A stretch of 64,000 nucleotides of DNA from the NCBI GenBank assembly GCA_019915135.1, contig JAHLMK010000015.1:1302001-1366000 (forward strand), in the 5' to 3' direction. Shown piece by piece: positions 11,595 to 22,542 of this stretch; positions within the stretch are counted from its first letter, which is position 1, and each line of letters begins with the position of its first letter. The notes under the pieces are model-generated. The model did no database searches, was not told where the DNA came from, and worked only from the letters and a program-made list of their open reading frames with translations. The position numbers were made by a program, and so were the translations under genes. Source of the stretch: Strobilurus pachycystidiatus (lineage: Eukaryota; Basidiomycota; Agaricomycetes; Agaricales; Physalacriaceae).

Positions 11595-13866
11595 ATGGAT
11601 AACGATCAACTAGAACTCTTACGCTCAGTGGCGCATGGCTGGAAGGAGGAGGAGCTACACGCCTTGCTGAAGAGATACAATGGCAACTACGAGAAGGCGG
11701 TCAACGCCGTCTTTAATGACGAAAACATTCGAAGCACGTTGAAGACGACCAACACCCCGGAAGTCATCGATCTGACCGGCGACGACAACGACGAAATGGA
11801 CCGCGCCCTGAAAATGTCTTTGGAGCAGAGTGGCTCGACCGACCTTGCGACTTTCGGGCCCAGTAATCGCGCCCCGGACGCTAATTGGCAGATGACGGTG
11901 GCGGCGCCGGTGAGCAATGATAAATCCAGTCAATAATTACTGGTTCATTAGTGCCACCGCAGCAACCCACCGTGCTGTTCGACGAAGGAGAGCATGCACT
12001 GCAGCAAGCGATCAAGCTCAGCATGGAAGAAATTCCCGTCGACGAGGACTCCAGGGAGGTGCCTGACGCCGATGTTCCATTCCGCGAACCGTCGACTGGA
12101 CAGTGTGTCTCTCCTTTTCCGTCGACGCGCTCCTACTCAACGCGTCTGCAGACCGCTGTCGATTCACTCCCGTACTTCTAACCTGCAATACGTTGCGAAC
12201 CTTATACACGCTCTTATCCAAGTCCCACAAGTTCAATATAGCCTGCGTCTCATTGCGAATGCCTTCGACCAAGTCGCGACGACCTCTTCCACGGATGCCC
12301 TCATCAATCACACCGCGCACCAGGATTACGCCTATGTTTCGTTCCTAATGGACGACAACATCTTCAAGTATTCGAAAGCCTACCCCACCAACGACCTCAG
12401 ATGCATACGAGATTACTCAAAGGGTTAGTTCACATCGCATGACTTGTCGCACGTATCGTTGTTGAAACTAGTTCAGAGCTTTATGACGAGATTATAAAAG
12501 ACATCGAGTTCCATCTCAATCAGCTACAGCCTGACCAAAATGCCCACTCGACGTTGGTCAGATTTCCGCTGGAAGAACGCGTTAGTAATTTGTTTCTAGG
12601 CTTGGATCGATGCGGCTTCGTCGCATGCACATTGAACACGACGGTCCTCCGACGCTGGTGAATCCAGAGCAGGAACATATCAAAGCACATGCCGTCCCGA
12701 TAACATATGGAAGGACCGATGCTCGCGATGATCTCGTGCAGCTCATATTTCAGATCCTGTTCCAAGAAGGTGACAATGGCACCTCAGACAACACACTCCT
12801 CGAGTCACCTACTCCTGATATCATCGCGTTCGAGCTTCAGAATGATGGCAAGTGCGCCGAAGCACCTTCCTATCCACCCACCCTCTTCTTGGATCGCTTC
12901 TTGTCTGAAAACCTTGAGGTCGTCAACGAGAAGGTTCAGCAGCTCAGAGAGATGCAACGGAAGATGACGAAACTGGGAGAAAGGAAACAGGCCCTCACCA
13001 AGTTCAATGTTGGTTTCGCCTCTTCTCTCTACGGCGGTGATACTGACGAAGCTCCAGGGTCACGATACTATAAAGGATCTCAAAACCACAGTGCACTATT
13101 ACGAAGAAGTCGCACAAGGAAGAGATGATGCGGAGCGCCGAGAACGTATTGATAAAATGGTTCTCAAACTGAAGAGCGCTCTCAAGACACTCGAACAAGA
13201 ACTCGCCGGTGATTACACAATCTGCAAAACTTCGTGGCACGCCCACTTACCAATTTGCCTCGGTAGACATGGAGAAGGAATATGGCACGCTGTTACTGGA
13301 TTCTCAGAGCGTATTCGACCGCCCCGAATTGCAGGAGCATCCAGTCAGTCATCCTCTTCTCACTAAGCTTTTATCTTTGCTCACCTCGTGTCATTTGCAG
13401 TACGACCTTCGCGCTGTATTGGTGAGCGGCGGGCCTCCTGGACGAAAGACACTATACTCGTACACTCAAGACGCGGAGGAGCGCTGGTGGAAGACCATGG
13501 ACACCGTAGTAACCGAGGTGCGCCGTGTCAGCCTCGTTGGTTTCACTTCTAACCTTGATGAGCAGGTTCCCCAAGAAGAAGTCTACAATGATTCAAACGG
13601 AGTACTTCTCGGGGCGGGCCCTTACGTGCTGTTGTACAGCCGAAGGATAACCAAAGACCAAATAGCCTCTTTCCCCGTCTGGCCCAACTATCTAACGGTA
13701 TGTGGAACTTGTGTTGCTGATCTGGCGTCCGTTGAGTTGAGGAATCCTTGTACAGGAACCCATACATTCGAATAACAAGCTGTATATGGCGGCCAAGAGT
13801 CAGGAAATACCAGAGGGTGGTAGCGTTACGAGGGATGTCAGCATGTTGGATCTATCACAGGTGTAA
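11595..13866 (+). CDS. USP-fold ubiquitin-binding protein with UBA-like and UIM motifs, apparently without catalytic residues
   Basis: The N-terminus is UBA-like (DQLELLRSVAHGWKEEELHALL), followed by two ubiquitin-interacting motifs (DNDEMDRALKMSLEQ and GEHALQQAIKLSMEEI). A peptidase C19-like region follows: SNLQYVANLIHALIQVPQV, then YDLRAVLVSGGPPGRKTLYSY, ending with VYNDSNGVLLGAGPYVLLYSRR. In active USPs the first block holds the catalytic Cys (GNTCYLN) and the second a His (GHYWAY). Here those positions read TSNLQY and RKTLYSY, so a pseudo-enzyme is likely. Small introns join most frames. Around 12,580-12,670 the frame must shift and I could not settle the splice sites; a frameshift there is possible. 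The likely role is ubiquitin-chain binding rather than cleavage. Confidence 0.72.
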
Positions 13867-14649
13867 GATTATGTCACGATGACCCTCAACGGCGTTCTGT
13901 ACTTCCGCGGATACTGTGGTGAAGAGGAGTGTTGACAAACGAAAAGGCTACTTCGGTGGCCCACATTCTCGCCATGATCATCTCTTCGAATTCAGCGTCT
14001 GTCGACTTATCACGTTCGTCTCGTGAGCTAGTTTCTGGTACGGTACCGTCAGTGAGTGTGAAGATGAGAATCATTCGAGCTATTGCTGAGAATCAGGCGG
14101 CGAGCGTGCGTGAGCGCCACAGCCAGAAGTGACTGCCTAAATTTAGTTGGAACTTCAGGGAATTTGAGCGCCGAAGATGGAGTACATATGCCTTACAAGT
14201 TACAACTGCGGAAGGGCATCACGGGTGTCGCTATGGTTCTTTGGAAGTTTGGACAGTTTTTATTGTCCTTTTGATTCAGTAGTAGTACAAACGAAGATGA
14301 ACATGACTTCATGTAAGTCTGAAGCGACTGCTCAAGCGTTCATCGACAGCTCAGACGGTCGAAGAATGAAACAAGGGCGGTAACCAGGAGATAATTTGGG
14401 GTGGAGAGCGCGGATCGATCGTCTCTCGCCGTCGGAGTCTTGGCACCCGTATTCGGCAATTGAAAATGCCTCAAAGGATAGGATCGGACAAATCATCCCG
14501 CAACTGATTCTTTTCCTCTGACCACCACCTTCTCCTACCGAGTCCGCTTCCCCTCCTTATATTCCGCTCATTCTTTCTGGTCTCACCACCTCGGCGGACT
14601 CTGCACATTCCTTACCAACTGCAGCAAGATTACGACCCCAGGTTCCACC
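13867..14649. other. Intergenic region upstream of the LPMO gene
   Basis: About 780 bases holding the 3' flank of the USP-like gene and the promoter of the LPMO gene. A weak TATA-like TTATATTC lies at about 14557-14564, with pyrimidine-rich sequence before the ATG. No supported gene. Confidence 0.5.
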
Positions 14650-16093
14650 ATGCCCTCAATCCTTGCAGTCCTTGCAGTCCTTGCTCCCATCTTGCCCCAC
14701 GTCGTCGCTCATGGACAAGTCTCCTCCGTCTCTGCTGACGGCAAAACCATCAATGGTCCCAATGTGTGTAGCTTCTTGGCCTCGCTAGTCTTCTCTCACA
14801 CGCGCGCTCAGATCTACTATGCTGCTGATGCCAAAAATGCTAAGACGGCTGTAACGGTCATGTATGAAGCCTCCGGCAAAGCCTATAACACGAACGCCGA
14901 CTTCAGCGACAATGCGTACATCTATTCTCTTTGTGCCAGCGCAGTTTTATTGACATTTTCCGCAGTGCTATGTCTTGCGAGAACGCTGCTGCCCCTCCGG
15001 TTGCTATCGCGGTCTCCGCTGGATCGACGATTCGCACGTACTGGACTGGCGCTACCTCTGAGCTCCTCAATCAGGCGGGCGTCGGCGGTGCGTACGATGG
15101 TGGCAACCCATGGGTCCATGCGTATGTGATTCTCACGGGTGTGTCCATCAATTTGCATTGATTACCTTTCAAGCATGGGAACGGTCGCCGTGGATATCGC
15201 AGACTGTGGGAGCGACTGTACCTCCGTCGATCCCTCCACTCTGCGCTGGAACCGTTACCACTACGATGGACTTGACACTGGCAAGACCATTTCCGATGGC
15301 CTCCGCCAGACTATGTCCAACAAGCCAGAGACCTATTACCCGACCTCAGGGAGTGGTCTTTGGGGCATGGCTAGCCTCGTTGCCCGCGGTTCCTACGTCG
15401 ACGCGACGATCCCTTCGGATTTGGCTTCGGGTAACTACATGGTCCGCGTCGAGGTTGGTGTTTCAGCATCACGTCGTATCTGTTCAATACTCACGTCAAG
15501 ACTAGCTTGCCGCCATCCACTCTCCCGGTGTTCCCCAGGTCTATATTGGTTGCATCGCCACAACTGTCAGCGGATCTGGATCTAAATCTCTCAGTGGTGG
15601 AACTCTCGGTGGATCGTATGTTTGTCCCTCAATTTCAGATGTATCTTATTCACGGTTGTCACATAGCTTGTATAAACAGTCCGGCTCCTTGGTCACCTTC
15701 GATGTGTACAGTGACAAGGCTTCCAAGTGGACTGATGACGGACCTGCCCTGATGGACCTCGCCTCAGAGTCCTCCGGCGGCGGCTCTTCCGAAGAATCCT
15801 CCTCCAGCTCTCACTCTTCGCACGCGACTACCCATAAGGCCACTACCACCAAGGCTGCTGCCACCACCGCCGAGACCGTCGCCACGACCACTGAGGCTCC
15901 CGCCACGACCACTGAGACTCCTGCCACAACCACTAAGGCTGCTGCCACCACTAAGGTTGCCAGCACGACCTCAGAAGCAGCTGCCACGTCTTCCGCGACC
16001 ACATGCAGGAAGCGTCGCCGCAGCCTCACGCGCCGTGTCTCCTCTTCTCACCACAAGAGGCAGTCATTCCCCCACATCCACAACAGCCATTAA
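14650..16093 (+). CDS. AA9-like lytic polysaccharide monooxygenase with a Ser/Thr-rich, polybasic C-terminal tail
   Basis: A secreted copper enzyme family that cleaves crystalline polysaccharides oxidatively. The signal peptide MPSILAVLAVLAPILPHVVA is followed directly by HGQVSSV, so the mature N-terminal His of the copper brace is exposed. The second brace His is probably in PWVHAMGTVAVDIADC, and the axial Tyr in PQVYIGC with a Gln two residues before it. The usual RHE in the ..YLVRHEIIALH motif reads RVELAAIH, so the second-sphere His is missing. Introns near 14764, 14919, 15120, 15453 and 15619 each restore motifs. After residue ~265 comes a long repetitive TTT/ATT linker and then CRKRRRSLTRR, instead of a carbohydrate-binding module. 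Substrate unknown. Confidence 0.82.
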
Positions 16094-16751
16094 ACCCTCA
16101 TCTTTCATCTCATATCTCTTTTATGCTCTCAGTGACAGGTACCTTCGAGGTCTGGTTCACTCATGTTACATCTGCTGTATTCTACACGTCTGTCGCTGTG
16201 CGACTGCGTTATAAACATCTGGGTTCTTGACATTGATTTGCGTGCGCTCCATGTTTACGATACCATTTATCGATATCAAATTTGAACACCCGTGAAGTTC
16301 TGCTTGGCCATCAATCTTTGCCTACTACATAATGATAGCATTCGGCGAGAAATTGAGCTTGAGTTGTCATCAAGCGTCAGCTGGCGCGAGACGTTTATCG
16401 CCCTACTCCCCAGGGCCAGTTGTCCTTGTACGACTTGTGCGGTACTCAACAATCCGCCAGATTCGCCTATTTATCAAAAATGTCACCATTGTCTGAAATG
16501 CTTGCACAAGTTTTACACTACTTCTTTTGTTTCTACGACCTCCAAAGGCACTCGGGATCATACTCGTCACAGACTGTATTGTACGTCTGTCTACGAGAGA
16601 CTAAGTATACCCAGAATTCCTAAGACATGAATTTTTGGAGTCATCTAACCTGACATCTTAACATGACTCATTGATAAGCCCGAGTCGCGCTAGCGTCGTA
16701 TAAAGAGACCATGTGCTGCCCTTGAAATATCCCACTTGTTTTCGTACAATC
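16094..16751. other. Intergenic region, no gene seen
   Basis: Contains the 3' flank of the LPMO gene and the promoter of the MFS gene. A short frame at 16292 begins with a hydrophobic stretch, but it lacks a cleavage site, conserved motif or partner exons, so I do not call it. Confidence 0.45.
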
Positions 16752-18710
16752 ATGGTGGCCACAGAAACCAGTCCTCTCTTGCCAAACGATGAACTCCCCA
16801 ACATCCACGATCATGAGGCAATCTATTCGCGCTTTCCTGATCACCAAAAACGCCGGATCGTAGCTCTTGTATCCTGGAGCGCTTTGCTCCCCAGTACGTC
16901 TCCTAGAAAGCACGTCCTGAGACTTGGTTCAATGACAATCTTCCAGTGTTCGCATCAGGCTCCTTTATACCGTCAATTCCTCAGATCGCAGCTGACCTAC
17001 ACTCTACTCCAGAGACCGTCAGGTGAATACCTTCTTCTGTCGATTCGCAATCGAGCGTGATAATGAGCTTTTTTCTCAGCTTTGCGGTCAGTCTATCTAT
17101 CTTTTCGATGGCTATAGGCGGCTTGGTGTATGCTGCATATTCCACGTTCTGTGCGTAACCAAATTGAGCAAAGACCTCCGGTTATCGTAAAGGCTGACTG
17201 CGCGCGTTACATAGATGGACGACGCGTCGCGTACTTGGCGGGATCGCCTCTTCTTTTCCTGGGGTCCATGGGTGTCTGCTATTCCCGAGCCGTACCCGAG
17301 ATGTTATTTTGGCGATGTATACAAGCGTTGGGAACGTCGGGCGGAATGGCTATTGGAGCCGCAGTGATTGGCGACATGTACAAGCTCACTGAGCGCGGTC
17401 GAGCAATGGGTGTATTCTTCGGGGTACGCGACTATCTACATTGTTGGCGATCTTGCTGATCAGGACTTCGTAGGCTGCACTTCTTGGACCCGCCCTGTCG
17501 CCTTCAGCAGGCGGTAAGCCATTGATGTGCGCGTTGATGCTTGAATCCTGACAATCATATTTCTTTTCAGGCTGGGGAGCGCATTATGCCAGTTGGCGCT
17601 GGACTCAATTCTGCCTCGGAATTGCGGGCTTTTTCACGTTTGTGATGCTGTATACATTCCTACCAGAAACAAGTCATCCGGGATCTCGTGGACTTGACAA
17701 GTACCGCCAACAACCAGGCAAGGAGGGAAAAAATGTTTGGGTGTGGTTGAATCCTTTTGCTTCATATGCTCTTCTTCGAAGCCCGAACCTCCTGTTAGCG
17801 GCATGTACAATCCGTTTTCCCTCTTCACCTGGCCGTGCTGACGTGTTCAGACCATTGCGGGTTCAGCGGCTCTTCTTACAGATTTCGGTAAAGCTAAGCT
17901 TCACATACAGACCAATTGTTGACTCGCCTTTGCATCGACAGTTCTAATGGTGCCCATCGCTTACACCATCGTTCGTCGACACTTCTTATGTTCACTTATG
18001 TATCTTTTGACCTCTGATTCCAGGGCGTTCGTTATAATATCACGAATGAATTATTGATCGGAGCCTGCTTTTTGCCCGTTGGCCTTGGCAATATAAGTAC
18101 GCCAATTTCTACTTTTCATCACACCTTGCTCACGATCGTAGTTGGCGCACCGCTTGCAGGCATTCTGGCTGATCGCGCTGTGATTCAATCAATGGAAAAG
18201 CACGGCCCCAACGTCTGGAGGCCTGAAGACCGCTTGAAAGCCAGCCTATTCGGGGCGCTCATCCCCGTTCCCCTTTCCATTCTGTGCTCCGGACTTATCA
18301 CCCAGTTCATACCCGGAACGTTGGGCCTTGTTCTCAACTTAGTCTGTTTCTTCGTGAATGGGCTCGGTGTCGACTTGGTCCTTACTCCTTTGAGTGCATA
18401 TTCGGTCGATATCATGCGCCACAGAAGTGCAGAAGTTTTGGCTGCCACTATGTATGTCGTCTTCTAATTTTTTCGATGTCGCCTTGATTTTCATGCACCT
18501 ATCATTTGAAGCTCATTCAGGTCCATTTTATTATCCTCTCTACTTCCACTTGCCATTCCGAGTATCAAACACATTGGTGTGGCCGCCACGGATGCCATAA
18601 CAGCTGGATTTTCGTGGTCGGCTTTCATTCTTCTCCTACTGGTGATCCGCTACGGGCAGCAGATGAGGGATCGGATCGATGTTGGCTACACTAAAATTGA
18701 CGATGCGTAA
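16752..18710 (+). CDS. Major facilitator superfamily (DHA1-like) drug/metabolite transporter
   Basis: A 12-helix proton-coupled transporter of the plasma membrane, substrate unknown. The model starts MVATETSPLLPNDELPNIHDHEAIYSRF and is joined by about nine introns of 45-65 nt. Helix 1 reads FASGSFIPSIPQIAADLHSTPETV. The MFS loop after helix 2 reads YGRRVAYLAGSPLLF, and helices 4-5 carry RCIQALGTSGGMAIGAAVIGDMY and ERGRAMGVFFG. A cytoplasmic loop follows LPETSHPGSRG. The second half has GVRYNITNELLIGACFLPVGLGN, VGAPLAGILADR and VLNLVCFFVNGLGVDLVLTP. It ends MRDRIDVGYTKIDDA. The C-terminal neighbour is the helicase gene, convergent, with about 137 bases between the stops. Confidence 0.88.
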
Positions 18711-18847
18711 ACTTGACAGCAACGATTTCCTTCTACGCATTCATGACATAGATATCAAAAGACTACGAACCGTCCATGAACTCAAGCAACAGATACACAC
18801 GAAGCTGATACATTGCTCTAAGAGTATTTCCCAAGATGAACTCATAT

Positions 18848-21800
18848 TCACGGATCTTCAACGATGAGACCGTCTCCCAGATCCCCATCGATCTCGTCGC
18901 CCTCGGCTTCATAATTCCCGAGGAGACTACCGCCATCACCATCTGCCCTCAAAATCAATGCCTTCAAACGAAGGAGCTCCTCTTCCGCTTCGTTTCTAGC
19001 CCTGGAAGTGACTTGGTCAACATAATCATCTGTCGTGCTTTCAGGATTCCACGAAATTCTATGCCCTCTCCACCCGCCGTTCTGGTGGACGTAGTTCATG
19101 AATTTACGCCAAAGAAGATCCAATGCCAATATCTCTGAATTGCCCACGACGATCAGAAGAGCCTGAGCCCGAGTGACGGCGACTGGGCAAAACATTAACA
19201 AGGGAAGTCGATGAGATGGATAGAGGACAGATTCATACCATTAAACCGCTTGTCGTTGGCGACGAAGCCAAGCGAGCGCTTGATGTCAGACGTGACGAAC
19301 TCTCTGTTGCTGCGAACAGTGGACATGATGATGACACGGCGTTCCTGTCCTTGAAACTCTTCGACGCTGCCGACGGTGATGCCCTTGAACTTCAAGTCCC
19401 TCTGTAGTAGATCAAGGATCTTCATTCTTTGAGCGTGGTAGGGAGTAATAACACCAATGTCTTTCGCAGCTGAAGCCCCAATGAGTGGAAGTTACGCTGA
19501 TGGAAAACAACAGCACTTACCAAGACCTTTCCTCTTATCAGCAAGCAGGTCGGCACAGTACTTCTTGACGACAGTGGCTTCGTCGATGTTGAAGAATGAC
19601 GGAGACGACTTTTCCCTCTGGTCCTTTCCAATGACAGCATGGAATATGAGAGGGAACCTCTTCGTCGGGAGTACGTCCGACATTTCCAGACTCCTCGTCA
19701 ACACAACATCGCCGCAAGCCTGAAGTTGATTCTCGTAGAAATGCTCGTTGGAGAACTTCAATATCGCAGGGTGTGACCGGAAACTGCGAACAAGCTTCAT
19801 GATCCTGCACGAGTTGACGTTAGCACCGTCGGACAATGGTTCATGGGAGTTCATTGGTGAACAACTTACGTGACGCCGCGTCCTCCAGTAAAAGGCTGAG
19901 TCGTAGCCAGGTCGTAAATCGGTCGCTCCATTAGTCTCTCGAGATAGCTCTTCTTCAACCCAAGATCCCTAGCAAGTCTTGAGTGAACCACGGGGCCCAA
20001 TTGCTTCAAGTCACCTGCCAACACAACATTCGTATACTTATCCGCCAAGCCCTTGATGGGTATCGCAACTTCCGGCTCTTTCCCTTGTCCAGCTTCATCT
20101 ACAAACACCCATGCGAAGTGTCCTTTCTTGACTCCAAGACCCTCCAGTGCCCCAGCACTGATACACGTGGAAACGACGACGCGATACTTTAGAACCTGTT
20201 CCAAAGTAGGCATGGCGAAGATCTTGTTGTCGTTGTAGAGCGCGAAGGAGTGTAGACTTTCGGGAAGGTCTGTAAATTTGCGGGTCATTGAGTTCAGCCT
20301 GAAAAGCTTCATAGACGTCAAATCCACGAGCTTCTGGACCAAGATATCGGCAGCTGAGTTGTTCGGGGTACAAGCCAGTATGCGGATGTTGGGATCTTTC
20401 TCAAGGAGTTGACGAATGGCTTCCACAATCGTAACGGTTTTGCCAGTGCCAGGTCTGCATGAAGAAGTGAGTCGCTTGTACTGACCGTCAGAAAATTCTT
20501 GGGTCACTTACGGTCCAAATACGATGAAAGGAACGCTGCCTGGACGCTGGTTCACTATGGCAGTGACCGTCTCCCTTTGCTCTCCGTTTCCGCCCACCAG
20601 TCGGTTGAAAGGAATGATGTCTTCTATCATGGATTGGGTGACTCTCCTAGGCGTGTTAAGATGCTCTGGCTCTGGAAAAAGTAACCGAGGAGGTGCATTC
20701 TTGTTGACGAGAGCCTGATGCATCCGGCGGAAAGATAGGCGATTCAAAACGAACCGGACTTCGAACTTTTCTTTCTTGTAGGTGTTAAATTCGTCGCCGA
20801 ATCGCATACTGACGTATTTTTCGGCGACGCGATGAACACATCCCTCAAACCATGTGGTGTCGGCATGATCCACCGCTCGAACTCGAATGAAGTCGCCGAC
20901 GTTCACAGATGGGCGCCCTTCAGACAGTCCTGGAACTTCGATGCTGTTGATTATAAGCATGAGCAGATGTCAAAGAACGAGAAAGCTAGCTTACTTGTAA
21001 CGTGGGTAGTTAGCCTTGATCTCGACATCCGTCATCGAATAAGCATCAAGATCTTGCCTATCAGGCCTTGAACATCGTAGCTGAAATCTTAAGGATGACC
21101 ACATACTTCATCTGCTCCTCCTCCAAGTAGATCATGATCTGGAAATACGAGCCGTAGGTAGCCGCGTTGAAAGCTGAGGGCATGAAGTTCTTGGCGTCCT
21201 GCAGTGCGGACGATTTCATGTAACCCTCCTTTGTGTAGATCGTCTTCGTAAGAGCAGCAGGTATGTCAAACATCGGCAGCCTGCTGATCCATTTCGTCGG
21301 GGTCCAACTGGGCGGTCGCAAGCTGCGACTGATCGGTCCATCGAAGCGTATGTTACGACGCTTGCGGGGAACGTATTCGGACACAGGTCGTAGTTGTTCG
21401 TGATCACCTAGATCACCAACCGTCGCACTGATAGAGCGGTGGATGACGAAGCTTCGGCGCTGCCCTTGATCAAAGAACAGGAGTTCAAGAGTATCGTCGA
21501 AACGCCCGGCATAAGCAGGATGGAAAGTGATTGTGACAACGCGAGGTCTACCCACTTTGAGGGACTTCGGGCCAGGCTCTAGACGTGTCGAAAATCTATA
21601 ACTGATTATCAGAAAAGACAGTCCCATTATCCAAGTACTTACATAACGTCGCCAGTGGTCCGCTCCCTGGCAGAAGCTAGTCGACATTTCAGCAGATATA
21701 TAGGCGTTTCTGCGCCATCAATCCGGTTGATAGTCGCCTGTACATGACGAGGGCCTGCATCCTCTTTCACGATACCAAAATCGACGCCCCGAGGTGCCGA

Positions 21801-22157
21801 AACAGATATGCCGTGCTTGTCCTGCTGTGCGATGCCCATAGTCACCGCCAACTGCTCGTGAACGGAATGACTTTGCAGATGGGTATCAAACTGAGACTCT
21901 GGGTATTCTTGTAAACAACGCTGGCACAGAAGAGTAGCAGCAGCTCCTGCCTCTGGTCGGTCTGACCGGGCAGGAGCTGCTACTTCTCTTAGACGTTGCT
22001 GATGTTTACGGCCGCGCAGATGAGGCGCAAGGCTGCATCGGTAAAGAACGAGGCCGCAAGAGCATTTCGCGATGTCATGGCGCAGAAGGCATGTCCCCAA
22101 AGGCTTGGAGCAGCCTTCAGGGGTCACGGATTCATAGCACCAGCTTGGGTTGTGCAT
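18848..22157 (-). CDS. SDE3/MOV10-like superfamily 1 RNA helicase with N-terminal zinc fingers
   Basis: A UPF1-like SF1B helicase of the SDE3/MOV10 branch, linked in plants and animals to RNA silencing and retroelement control. The N-terminus has a CCCH-like cluster ([22 protein letters not shown]), a C2H2-type finger ([21 protein letters not shown]) and another CxxC-H-H set ([21 protein letters not shown]). A beta-rich middle ([22 protein letters not shown]) precedes the motor: motif [13 protein letters not shown], motif Ia CTPNNSAAD, motif II DEAGQ, motif [13 protein letters not shown], motif [13 protein letters not shown], motif [20 protein letters not shown], and motif [16 protein letters not shown]. 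Motif VI is split by an intron at about 19,240. The tail is acidic. The core looks intact. Confidence 0.9.
21934..21983. repeat. Imperfect inverted repeat inside the helicase coding region
   Basis: The arm GTAGCAGCAGCTCCTGCC (21934-21951) faces GGCAGGAGCTGCTAC (21969-21983). An inner pair GGTC/GACC closes a five-base loop. It encodes an Ala/Pro-rich run between two zinc fingers of the SDE3-like protein, so the symmetry could be a by-product of repeated GCAGCA codons. Confidence 0.7.
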
Positions 22158-22542
22158 GGTACGAGTGCAAGGAGGTGTAAGCTAAAGTCGTGCTGTCCTC
22201 ATGCCTTCACCCTGCAAAAAATGATGGCTGAGTCGTCTCGGACCGACCATCCGCAATCGCCAGGCACGTCTAGTTTGTGCAACGTTCATGCCTTGCCAAC
22301 TGCTTGCCAATGCCTTGCGCTACACTGCCTACAGACAACTAGTGTCCCGCGGTGATTACCGATAGTAAACAGCTGTGTACCACTTGACACGTGCGTCAGA
22401 AACAATGAGAGAAAACTGAATGGCAAGTTCCATGCACTTTCTGTAGCGGTTAAAGGATAACGTTAACATAAGAAAGTTAGTTAGGATGGGTAGTAATATA
22501 AGACGGGAACGAAGGACAAGGTGGATACCACGATGTTCCATT
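22158..22542. other. Promoter region of the helicase gene
   Basis: Lies between the helicase start and the stop of the serine palmitoyltransferase gene, both on the minus strand. CTTGCCAA motifs occur more than once near 22294-22314. No gene seen. Confidence 0.45.

Noticed and set aside
16292..16630. Frame starting MKFCLAINLCLL with several Cys residues
   Set aside because: The hydrophobic start is too short and is followed by charged sequence without a cleavage site; no TATA box or family motif.
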